From: Conus ventricosus
Taxonomy: Eukaryota; Mollusca; Gastropoda; Neogastropoda; Conidae
DNA length: 64,000 nt
Assembly (NCBI GenBank): GCA_018398815.1
Contig: CM031610.1
Location: forward strand, 33,516,615-33,580,614
Direction of reading: 5' to 3'
Shown piece by piece: positions 46,640-57,032 of the stretch. The notes under the pieces are model-generated. The model was given only the letters and a program-made list of their open reading frames with translations. It made no database searches and was not told the DNA's origin. A program made the translations under genes and the position numbers. Positions within the stretch are counted from its first letter, which is position 1; every line of letters begins with the position of its first letter.

Positions 46640-47935
46640 GAGGAGTTGAAAGAAGCAACAAGTCAGGATGAGTGTTGCTGAAACTCAAGACAGTCATCAT
46701 GACTGGGTGGCCTGAAGACAAGTCCTCACTACCGATGGAGCTATCATCCTACTTCAGCTTCAGAGATGAACTCTCGGTACAAGATGGCCTTATCATCAAG
46801 CAGGATAGGTGTGTTGTACCCTGGACAATGAGATCCCAGATGAAGAAACTACTGCATTCCACACACTCAGGAATAGATGCATGCCTGAAGAGAGCTAGAG
46901 AGTGTTTGTATTGGCCCGGAATGACAGGAGATGGTACCCAGTTCATAGCAGGCTGTGAAGTTTGCCAGAGATTCCAAGCAGCAAACCAACCTGAAAACTC
47001 TCCAACCGCATGAAACTACCGTCCAGACAATGGGAGAAAGTGGGAATAGATTTGTTTGAGTGTGAGGGAAAGGACTACCTAGTCACGGTAAGACTATCTC
47101 TCCAACTATTGGGAAATAGACAGACTAGATGACACAAGAGCAACAACGGTCATCAAGACTCTCAAGGCTCATTTTGCAAGATACGGACTGCCGTGCACAG
47201 TTGTATCAGACAACGGGCCGCAATTCACATCAGAAAACTTCAAAAGATTTGCTTTAGATTTTGATTTTGAACATGTCACCTCTTCACCGTACCACAGCAG
47301 AAGCAACGGGAAGGCAGAATCAGCGGTTTAAAACAGCCAAGTCAATCTTGAAGAAGAACAAAGATGGAGATCAATTCCTGGCATTACTGAACTACAGAAC
47401 ACACCCAGCCAGAATTCAAACACGAGCCCCTCACAGAAGTTCTTCAACCGAAGAACTAGAACACTTCTTCCGATGCGTGGTCTTCTTCTCGACCCTAGAA
47501 TCACTCTGAAGAAGGATATAAAGAAGATTAAGGAAAATCAAATAATCACAAAAGCGCGTCATGACCAGCGCGCCAAAGACCTCGAATCACTTCAAGAGGG
47601 AGAAACTGTCGTCATGAAACCTCAAACACTAGGCCAGAAGGAGTGGATGAAAGGAACCATCGTCAGTAACAAAGGACGGTCCTATGACGTCGAAACAACC
47701 GAGGGGAACATCCTCAGAAGAAATAGAGTCCACTTGAAGAAAGTTCCTGCTCCACCTCCAGAACCTGAACAACCACAGAAGCAGAGAAACCAGAGATCCC
47801 CAGACCGACACGAAGACTTGAGACTCAGGGACCTGAGCCACGGTCGACTCTCGGAGAAGCTCCTAAGACAAAGACTCCTAGAACACCCGCTCCAAAGGCT
47901 CATACCCGCGCGAGATCACCACCCAGGACAATGAG
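46640..47935 (+). CDS. Integrase of the young gypsy element, with frame breaks
   Basis: The HHCC finger reads LLHSTHSGIDACLKRARECL and ends CEVCQRFQAAN near 46960. Core acids: GIDLFECEGKDYLVT near 47046, VSDNGPQFTSENFKRF near 47206 and a YHSRSNGKAESAV-like stretch near 47290 with the glutamate. The C-terminal domain reads KARHDQRAKDLESLQEGETV near 47552 and SYDVETTEGNILRRNRVHLK near 47680, then a basic Pro-rich tail. At least four frame changes are present. Confidence 0.85.
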
Positions 47936-48061
47936 GACGCGATCAGGACGGCTGGTAAAAGAAAACCAGCACAGAGACTATGTCTACAAGAAACAGTAGA
48001 CGAGACTGTGTATATAAATGTATATAAATGTACAGTGTGTTGGAGACTTTTTTTATTTTTT

Positions 48062-48075
48062 TAAAAAGAGAAGGA
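48062..48075 (+). promoter_or_regulatory. Polypurine tract
   Basis: taaaaagagaagga directly precedes the 3' LTR and would prime plus-strand DNA. Confidence 0.7.
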
Positions 48076-48303
48076 TGTTGCATTATGGACCTGAAAGCTA
48101 CGTGTCGGAAGTGACTTCCCTTAAGTTGGAAAACTCACGGCGCATGCGTCAACTATACCCCAGGGCGCTTCTGGATCGCCCTTTGTTCTAGTCAGCCATG
48201 ACAAATGAGAGACAATACTGAACGGACAATTAGGTAGGCACCCTGACTGTTCTGCGAGTGGACCAGCAGCACGAGGCACCACAGCATCGCAGGTAACATA
48301 ACA
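48076..48303 (+). repeat. 3' LTR (228 bp)
   Basis: Second LTR of the young element, followed at once by the TATGG duplication and by the resumed LINE coding sequence. Confidence 0.95.
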
Positions 48304-48880
48304 TATGGTATCCAATGCTAAAGAGACAATCAGAAGCTCTAGAACAGGTACAAGAAGAGCAACCAAGATGATTCATAATATAAAAGATTACTCATATCAG
48401 GAAAGATTAAAATATCTGCAACTTCCAACACTTAAGGCAAGAAGAATAAGAGGAGACTTGATTCAAGCATACAAGATATTTAATGGAATGGATGATGTTG
48501 ATAAAGCATGCTTTTTTTGTACTCCGCAGAAGAATGTTACAAGGAAACAGTGAAGACAAGATATTTAAACAATATTCTAGAACAAATTTAAGAAAATTTA
48601 CTTTTACTATAGAGTAACCAACTTTTGGAATAAACTAACACTTAACATCAACGTGCACCTAGTATTAATGTTTTTAAGAACCTCATAGATAAACATGAAT
48701 TATTAACAAAAATTAGATATGAATTTGATGGATAATAGGTCTGAGCTAGCCCTATGACTGGACCAACGGTTACGAAAAAAAAGGATATATATATGTTACA
48801 GAAGGGGCGTTAAAAAGCCTACATAGGCTAAGTTATATTTGATACAATGCCCCAGATCCTGATCCTGATCCTGAACTATA

Positions 48881-49948
48881 GCAGTATTGATGCATGATGA
48901 TCCAGCCCAAAGTAAATCTGAAAGTGTGGCCCCGTTAGTCTGAGCAGCTACTAATTTTCTGTTGGGCATTCAATTTTGTGGAAAGAAAATATTCTGTGCA
49001 TGAATAAACAAAACCTTACCAGTGGCGTGTTTACATATGTAATGTTTTGAAGTGATGAATCGCTCACCAAAGACGGTTGCATTTTAGGACATATTTTAAA
49101 CATTCCCTGCAGATCAGACTACAGACTTAATGTTATCATGCTCTGTTGGTAACACACCTGTCCATTCCACAGCATGTCACAACAAAACCTGTGCTTGGAG
49201 GCTTATACATATTACCCATGTTATTGTCTTACATCTTATTTAAGAATTTGGGAAAGGAGTCATTTCTCTGTAAAACTGGTGAGTGTGGGTTTAATCTCCA
49301 GAAAGCTTGCATGAAAACCCATACTTCTTATTTTGCTGAGGTATAATGTAACATTCTGCGGCATTCAAGAGATGAAAAGTGACCAGAAAAAATACTTCGT
49401 TAAAAACAGGACTTGAAATACCAGTATATCCGATTGCTCATGACGAAAAATCTTCTGGAGGACAAATGGTAATAGGCTTTATGGTGTGACCAATTTTTGA
49501 CTGTGTCTGTAAAAGGGGAACTGAGCAATTAGCTTCAGTGTCGATCGGTCGTTCTGTCCTCCTCCGCTTTTGACTTTCGCACTTCCCCTGCCTCATGCTC
49601 CCATTCTCAGTCTCTGTCCTCACCATCTACCCTTCCTTCCTCCCCCACTTGTTGTATCAAAATTGGACCCCTGCAGAATGTTATCACTGAAACAAAACGT
49701 CTTTTATGAAAAATGTAGGCAGCATGCATATTCTGTTTGGTAAATGTGTGAGCACTAGATCTACTCCGTCAGTTCTCACTGTTAGGTGAGTTTGACATGT
49801 GTAGAGCGTACTATTATTGGCACATTGGCTTTGGCCATTACTTTTATTAAATGCCTCTTTACAGATCTACAGCGAGATCAAGCTGAAATTTAGGGACACA
49901 AGTTTGTAGCAATTTTTTGTGCACCTCTGTTTCTCCATATACTTAACC
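48881..49948. other. Intergenic, nothing recognised
   Basis: No coding, RNA or repeat signature is seen on either strand. Confidence 0.4.
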
Positions 49949-49955
49949 CCCCCCC

Positions 49956-49986
<31 letters not shown>

Positions 49987-50008
49987 ATACACATCTATAG
50001 ACACACAC

Positions 50009-50039
<31 letters not shown>

Positions 50040-50068
50040 CACAACACACACACACACACACATCTATA

Positions 50069-50104
<36 letters not shown>

Positions 50105-50116
50105 ACACCACAACAC

Positions 50117-50159
<43 letters not shown>

Positions 50160-50230
50160 CAAACAAACACAAAGACAGATACACACACACACACACACCA
50201 CTACTCACATCACACACACACACACACACC

Positions 50231-50280
<50 letters not shown>
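49949..50280. repeat. Poly-C followed by imperfect (CA)n
   Basis: A run of about 23 C (49949-49971), then (CA)n with 'acatctatagacac' inserted twice (near 49986 and 50058) and ACC/AAC interruptions. Confidence 0.95.
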
Positions 50281-50281
<1 letters not shown>

Positions 50282-50374
50282 CCTGTGACTTATTTTTCTT
50301 TGATGTCATGTAATAATGTGACCAGTCTGTTCTTAGCATCTGTTATAAAGATGTGGGACATGTCACACAGACCT

Positions 50375-50795
50375 TTTTTGGGGAGGGGTCTCATCTTCCA
50401 TGCCACTCCAGTGGCAATCAAACTGCTCATTCCATCTCCCTATCTCCCTATCTGCAGCCACTGCCAGGCTTGCCCTGCCATGCTCCCGGCACAGGCAGTT
50501 TGAAGGGAGCAATCAGTGTCGAATCGTTGTGTGACTGCCCACCAGAGGAGACACTGCACTGCTGCCTAGTTGTTTAGTTGGTGTTCAGTGGTGCCCGTTC
50601 TGATCCACCTTGCACAGAACGCCACCTTCTAATCTAAGCCCTCTACTTATAACAGCAATTGTTTAATCACAGAGCCAGCGTGAGTAAGCTCTTTTTCTGG
50701 AGGGTGCCACCACGTCCGTGCAGTGAAAGGTCTAATTAATTTACCAGTACTGGTGACCCCACCCAAACTTCATGTAGGGCACAGACATATTGAGA

Positions 50796-50863
<68 letters not shown>

Positions 50864-51113
50864 ATTTGTTGGTGGGTAGGTGTTTGTATAAAGTTTATTG
50901 ATGTGAAATGTTTGTACGTATGTTATTGCTTGTCAGCACCTAGGACCTTTGGCAAGGTGTTTTATAAATGCTATAATATTAGTATTATTAGTATTATTTT
51001 CATCATGAGAGCATGGCATGAAGGGCTACTGAATCTGAGACTTACATTTTTATGCTGATCAATACGGATGATGAGGATGAAGCTACGGATTTCCATTCTG
51101 GTGTGAGAGTACA
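50375..51113 (-). mobile_element. Long SINE, family 2, copy A (5'-truncated), with a nested SINE tail
   Basis: Matches the full-length copy at 57603-58469 in the same orientation: 'ggagacactgcactgctgc', 'ggagggtgccaccacgtc', 'catgaagggc..c.gaat.tgagac' and 'gctacggatttccatt'. The tRNA head (right side) is absent, as expected for 5' truncation of a minus-strand insertion. Between 50798 and 50998 it is interrupted by (GT)n and a plus-strand 'ttttataaatgctataat' plus (ATT)n-like tail. Confidence 0.75.
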
Positions 51114-51309
51114 TGGTCATGTTACACCAAATTTTGTTTGATTTTATCCCCAGACTGCTTTCCAGAAGTGCATCAAGATATATTCTCTCAGGGACAACAA
51201 ATACAACGTCAGCACTGTCCAGACTGAAGCCTGTATACAAGGACAATTATGTGTCCATGAAGCACATGATCAGGCTCCTACGTATACATTGGTACATTCC
51301 ATATCCATG

Positions 51310-51720
51310 CTTGTGAGTCATGCACTTTGCGTTACAGGGGAGCTGAAAAGAATCCAAGCCATGGAAATGAGGTGTTGGCGACAAGTGTGCCAAACCATCA
51401 AACAGCATAACAGACCATCTGAAGATCTGATGATTCACTTAAGAAAAGTAAATCATATTTGAATGGCCAAGCAACAAGATCCAAAGGCACACACAGAAGT
51501 GTGTAGGGAGGGAGACAAAAAGAAATGGAAAAGAAGATAAAAGAAAACAAAACGATGGATTGACAACATGGCAGTTTAAGACAGGTAAACCCATTTGCAG
51601 AGACTCAGGTCATGGCACACACATCTAACCAAGCTAGGGGAACCTGGTGAACAGTTCCTCAGTGCAGCTCCCGGATGACCCTTGACAGGGTTTCTTTAAA
51701 TGGATTTATAAGGAGGAAGA
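51310..51720 (+). pseudogene. Degenerate LINE 3' coding end
   Basis: From about 51340 the frame reads ELKRIQAMEMRCWRQVCQTI then HNRPSEDLMIHLRKVNH, the pattern after the RT domain in many invertebrate LINEs. Later parts fit only with frame changes (KKWKRR, RWIDN, and a tail around cccggatgacccttgacagg). No RT domain is left. Confidence 0.55.
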
Positions 51721-53762
51721 GAAACCAAGGCCTGTATCAATGGAAGTTTGTCGTTTCTGATAAATTGAGAAACCAGCAACAAACAAAATGAATTTGTGAA
51801 ATGCACTGCAATTTCTTTGAGGCTAGACTCGCACACACTCGCGCACGCACACACGCATTCAAATCCATCGGAACATCAGCTTTTGTGTTGGCAAAGATGT
51901 CCTCTTTTGTGTGATCTGGCTCTTTTCCAGCTTGATCAAGGATGTTGTGCTAGGCCTGAAAGGCCACAGTGCACAAAGATTACAGTTTAATAGTTAGATT
52001 AAAGAACAAATAAATAAGAACAGAGGTGGGAAGAAGAGTTCATGCACAGATTTAATGGATGACTGATTTTTGCATTAACCCAACACTGTGGTCAGGCCTT
52101 TTGTGCCCTTAGTAACATGGCTTGCACCACTGTTACAAGATACTGTGGTAACTTATATGTATGATGTATATATATGCTGTAGGAAAGCACTGCAAGTGTT
52201 GGTATAAATGTTAAAGGAAACCAAACAATAAAAAACAACAACAAGCACTTGTGTGCACATCAACATTTTTCCACTGCTGTACAAGACCATTATAGTACTG
52301 ACACATATATTGCCACGAACAGTAATACAGCCACTCACTCACAAAGAAGGCTCGTCATGCACAAACACACATAAATACTCAGACTTGGAGTGTGACAAGC
52401 GCAATATGCAGCGGTTTGCCCTCATTAACTGATTCAGTAATTGTGTCTTGCCATGTTATGGTCCCTGTGGGTTCAAGAGAGGGGGAAGTGGAGAGGTAGG
52501 GATGGTTGGAGGGGGGTGGGGGAACTTGATATCAAACATGAGTGCTACATGTGTTGCACATTTTCCTACTAGTAGTAGTCGTCTGATGAACTTGTCTCAA
52601 AATTCACTCATTGATTAATCCAAAACCAAAAGCATTCGTTTGTTTGTTTGGTGTGTGTGTGTGTGTGTGTGTGTGTTACAAAATCTATGTTACAGTTTTC
52701 TGGATCTTTCTAGAATGATGTCTCGCCATTACCCCACATGCATCCATTTGCGCTCTACTCCACACTGGACAATGAACCATTAAAAAAAATTCTGAGGTTA
52801 GGACTTGGAAGTTTCTCATAATTTATGACTTGTCAGGCTGACACCGCTGTGACTAATCCAGTGACAGAAGCAGAGTGGGGCATGGTCAAAAGGTTGGTCA
52901 CTCGTGAGTCTGTTCAGTGTTGCCCAATGTGTAGAGCAGGATCTAAATGTGAGAATGTAAAACAAACTTATCATCCCCTTTTTAAGTTGTTGCTTTCTCT
53001 TTTTTTTTCTTTTTTCTTTTTTACACCAGGCATTGGTATTTCACCCATTCAGCTCATCCCATGCACAGCCATGTCTGATAATGACCTTGATAGTCGCATG
53101 ATGACACTGAATGTTGCTTCTTATGGAGGAATTAGGATCAGCAACATGCATCTTGAGACTGTTATGAAAGCTTGGCAGATATTTCGCCTCTACTCCCATC
53201 CTTCTGTACATCTCATGCTCTGAAAGATACATTCATTATAAAAAAAAAGAGAGAGAAAAATCGAGAACAAAAACATAGGGATCTGATCAGATTTATAGTT
53301 CATGTTAACTTCCAGGTCATGACAGTCCATGACCTTAAAGTTAAACACCAGAAAATGAATTGCTATACTTAGAATTGTGATAGATGTATGTTATCAAAGA
53401 CTGAAAATGTGTTGATTCTTAAAAATCATTTTATTTGCTAGTTACGAAAATGTTTTAAATGCAAGCTACAGATAAAGGGGAAATGCAATTAAGCATTGTG
53501 TGAAATAAATGGAGTTGCTCTACAGTATTTTCTTCATTGTAATCTGTTGTTTTCACCATGATTGTGACGAGAATATTATGTCATACATTTATGCACGTAC
53601 ATGCACCATATACTTCACAAACGTGTACTGCACATAGAGGTACACAGACGGGCAGCCAGCCAGACAAATGGTTCCACACAGGAGAGACAAACGAGGGTGG
53701 AGAAGTACTTTAGGCTTTACTCAGGGGTTTGTTGAATAAAATATGTAATTAATGATAGTGGG
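51721..53762. other. Intergenic, nothing recognised
   Basis: An open frame at 52825-53223 sits partly after a T-rich tract and 'acaccag', like an acceptor, but its product has no recognisable family. A short (GT)n lies at 52651-52676. Confidence 0.4.
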
Positions 53763-53841
53763 ATGTTCCAATAGGCCCTGATGTGGCCCTTTGCGGTCGG
53801 CTGGGCTATAAGCAACATTATCTTATCTTATGTTCCAATAG
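53763..53841 (+). mobile_element. Tiny retroposed SINE/LINE tail with 12-bp target duplication
   Basis: atgttccaatag occurs at 53763-53774 and again at 53830-53841. The 55 bases between (gccctgatgtggccctttgc ... ctataagcaacattatctta) end in a (TTATC)n-like simple tail, as expected of an extremely 5'-truncated retroposon. Confidence 0.75.
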
Positions 53842-54628
53842 TGCTTTTTGATACTTCTCAACATGGTTTACAATATTAATTGAATATGCACTCACACATC
53901 TGCAATAACACACACTGGCTTGTACGCCTCTGTTAAAAATTTCACTGTAATTACTTTTTAATTAGTATAAATTTGTAATAGTTGTGTGCTGTTTGTGGTG
54001 GTGCATATAGGTGCAAGATGTATTGCCTGTCTGCTAAGGTGAATTGGTTGGGAAAATTATTATTATACAGAGCTTATAATAGAATACAGTTGAGATGTAA
54101 ATGATTAAAAACAACCCTGATTTATTAAGGTTGTGTGTACTTTGTCATAGTGTGAGGTTGCGGACTGATTAAGATTGGAGATAAAAAAGAGAAGTTGAAA
54201 AAAAATTAGTTGAATGGCGGCATTTGTTTTTTGTTATGTTTTCTTTTGTTGCCGTTTCAGTTTTAAGTTTTCATCTTTTTTGTTTGCTTCAGTAAACAAG
54301 CCAGTTTTACAGTACATATCATTTGAATCATGACGATGGCTGATAAGTTTGTTGATAGCTTCTTCCTGCCCCTAGATATGAAGGAAGAATTCCAGCAAGT
54401 CTTGATCAGAGCAACAAGATGTGCTGTATTCAGACCAACAGACACTGCCACACTGAAAATCATGACAAGAAAATTATGACCGACATGGCCACAATGTCAA
54501 GCAGATTTGTAGACCGCATTGACCTGTTCATTCAGTTAAAATTATGACTTGAAAACAACACAGGTTTTCAGTTTCTCTCTCTCTTTAACTAACACAAACA
54601 CTTGTGTGCCGACACATGCATGTGAGCG

Positions 54629-54639
<11 letters not shown>
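53842..54639. other. Intergenic, nothing recognised
   Basis: AT-rich. A short open frame at 54331-54546 has no family resemblance. Confidence 0.4.
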
Positions 54640-54663
<24 letters not shown>

Positions 54664-54849
54664 CACAACACAACACAACACAACACAACACAACACAACA
54701 CAACACAACACAACACAACACAACACAACACAACACAACACAACACAACACAACACAACACAACACAACACAACACAACACAACACAACACAACACACAA
54801 CACAACACAACACAACACAACACAACACAACACAACACAACACAACACA
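54640..54849. repeat. (CA)n then (CAACA)n pentanucleotide array
   Basis: A (CG)n/(CA)n lead-in at 54628-54663 is followed by about 37 copies of a 5-bp CAACA unit with one phase slip near 54795. Confidence 0.97.
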
Positions 54850-55029
54850 GCTTCTTGATGAACTTAAACAGATGATTAAAAACATGAAAATAGTGATGGT
54901 AATATCAGTCATCATCCGTGATCTGTAACACGTTTCTTTTTTATATCACAAGCTGTTGACAGGGTCACACAGCATATTCAGTGTTCAGGACCGGTGGCAT
55001 GTTTATTAACAGGACTAAAGACATAAGCG

Positions 55030-55361
55030 AGACCAGGTTTTGTTACTTGTAGCTTAGCCATACTGATACGGTGCGAGAAGGATTTGTGCAGCTGTGGATG
55101 GAAAACGTGTTTGTGGTCTGTGGTTTAGGTGTGCACTATGATGCAGCGTGAGAATGCTTTGTACAGAGACAAAAACCCGAATCGATTTGATCTGCAGTTG
55201 AATCATACAGTGTGAGAAAGCTTTGAATGGGGACTAAATCTTTGGGGTCTACAGTTTCAGACGCATTGGGTACTTGATCTTTGTACTGAGACAGTGAACA
55301 TCTTTGTAATCTACATACAGGTGCACACTGTGAGAAAGCCTCGTACAGCTCGAAGAGAAAA

Positions 55362-55421
<60 letters not shown>

Positions 55422-56220
55422 TGAAATTGTAGTTTATGCATTCACTACAGACAGTTTCAGAAAGCTTTATCAAAAAAGAAAATGTGACCAGCTTTGGCAT
55501 ACAAGAATGTGAGGAAGTTCTGTAGAGAAAAAGAAATGGCGAGTGTAGTTTTGGCATATACTGATATAGCGTGAGAAAAGTTTGTGCATGCTGACTATAA
55601 AAAATCCTGTGACCAATTATGCAGAGATAAAAATATGTTATCTGCAGTAAAGGCATACAGAACACATTTGAAAAAAAATTGTACAGCTCTAGACACAAGG
55701 CTTCTTTCGTGATATGCTTTATACATAGACACAAAAGCCTTTGTGACAGCTGTTCGGGTGTCAGTATGAGAAAGCTTTGTACACAGTCAAAAAAAAAAAA
55801 AAAAGTTCTTTTGTTCTTCATTTTGAGGATTCAGTGTGAAACCGCTTCCTACAGGGACAAAATTTCTTTGTGATAAGCAGTTTAGTGTAAGAAAGCTTGG
55901 TACAGACAGACACCCTTCCCCCCAAATCCCCCTGAAAAAAGTCTGTGATCTGCAGTTTGGGATTACAGTGTGAGAGAGCTTTATTCAGAGACAGGAAACG
56001 CATGGTTATGTGCAGTTTGGGAATACAATTTGAGAAAGCTTTGTACAGTTTGTGCAGTTTGGGCATGCAGTGTAAGAAGGCTTTGCATGAAGACTTGTTT
56101 CTTTGATCTGCGGTTTTTGGCATACAGTGTGAGAAAGCTTTATACAGAGACCAAAGAAGTGGTTGTGACCTGGAGCACATACTGACATAGTGTGAGAAAG
56201 CTTTGTACAGAGACACAGAC
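55030..56220. repeat. Ancient degenerate tandem array, about 65-75 bp unit
   Basis: 'gtgtgagaaagctttgtaca', then 'gagac.aaa', then 'ttgtgatctgcagtttgggc' and 'atacagtgtg' recurs about every 65-75 bases with many substitutions, roughly 15 or more units. A later (CA)n expansion (55361-55420) interrupts it. Confidence 0.8.
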
Positions 56221-56600
56221 GCCCAAAATCATGACCAAATAGAAGTGCTTCTTGTGTGGTTTGTGTTTGAGTTAACTGCAGGTAAAGGTCCTGTTTCTAT
56301 GAATAAAACCAACGTTTCCTGACTTAAAAGAATTAAAATAATTGTTTACAGCTAGATTTCCTTGAAGAAAATATGTGAGATGACATAAGAGAAGTTTGTT
56401 TTTTCTTAATCATATGATGGCAATGTTTGATGATGAACGCATGAATTATTGCAACTAAATTTGAAAATCCAGAATAAACTGAACAGAGGGAAAAGGCATA
56501 TAAACAATGTTCATAGCTTCAACAGCACAGAACAAGTAAACACACTCATGGATGCATACAAACATGTGGCACACATATGCGTTTATATGCACACTTACAC

Positions 56601-56810
<210 letters not shown>

Positions 56811-56866
56811 ACACTGCCTCACAAACATGATGTTTCTTACGTAGTTATGGCAAATCATTGTTTCAG

Positions 56867-57032
56867 CCCATCTCACCTGTCCAAGATGAGCATGCTAACA
56901 GTGGAAGAGTGTGAGCTGTTGAGTGATGGCAAGTACAGGTCGTACATCAGCCAGGTGGAAAAGGCTCTGAAAAGTTTTGAGTACACCAGCGAATGGGCAG
57001 ATCTCATTTCTGCACTGGGAAAACTCAACAAG
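56867..57032 (+). CDS. DOP1: DOP1 exon with start codon
   Basis: Acceptor 'attgtttcag' ends at 56866, 19 bases of 5' UTR follow, then ATG at 56886. It ends ...LGKLNK at 57032 with donor gtaatc. A second ATG two codons later (56892) is possible as start. Confidence 0.9.

Larger units (their letters stand above)
43713..48303 (+). mobile_element. Full-length Ty3/gypsy LTR retrotransposon, 4.59 kb, recent
   Basis: LTRs 43713-43941 and 48076-48303 begin TGTTGCATTATG and end GTAACATAACA. TATGG is duplicated exactly at both sides (43708-43712 and 48304-48308). A candidate primer site lies immediately after the 5' LTR and a purine run just before the 3' LTR. The order is gag with two zinc knuckles, protease, RT, RNase H, integrase, which is standard Ty3/gypsy order. 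The knuckle layout and short LTRs resemble the Mag group. The LTRs differ only in homopolymer lengths, so the insertion is young. The frame breaks inside may be sequencing errors, not decay. Confidence 0.93.
42916..48880 (+). mobile_element. 5'-truncated non-LTR retrotransposon (LINE), interrupted by an LTR element
   Basis: The RT domain reads from about 42920: ECQHGFRAKRSCVTQLLEVM, LYLDFRKAFDSVPHERLLKK, SGIPQGSILGPILFTVFIN and the catalytic VFADDTKLY near 43308, then after a frameshift the thumb (KTLVRPVLEYGNTVW). It is cut at 43712 and resumes at 48309 with YPMLKRQSEALEQ-like frames, TKMIHNIKDYSYQERLKYLQ and a C-terminal 'FT.RVTNFWNKL' stretch near 48600. The pattern is of the CR1/Jockey-like group. 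No endonuclease part is present, and the 3' end carries (gatcct)3 near 48858. Frames are broken by small indels. Confidence 0.8.

Noticed and set aside
49867..50503. Frames of Cys-Val or Thr-His repeats in (CA)n tracts here and at 12140, 16517, 30140, 37487, 56449
   Set aside because: These are translations of microsatellites, not proteins.
52825..53223. Possible exon after 'tttttacaccag' at 53030
   Set aside because: No family resemblance, no partner exons and no donor before the stop.
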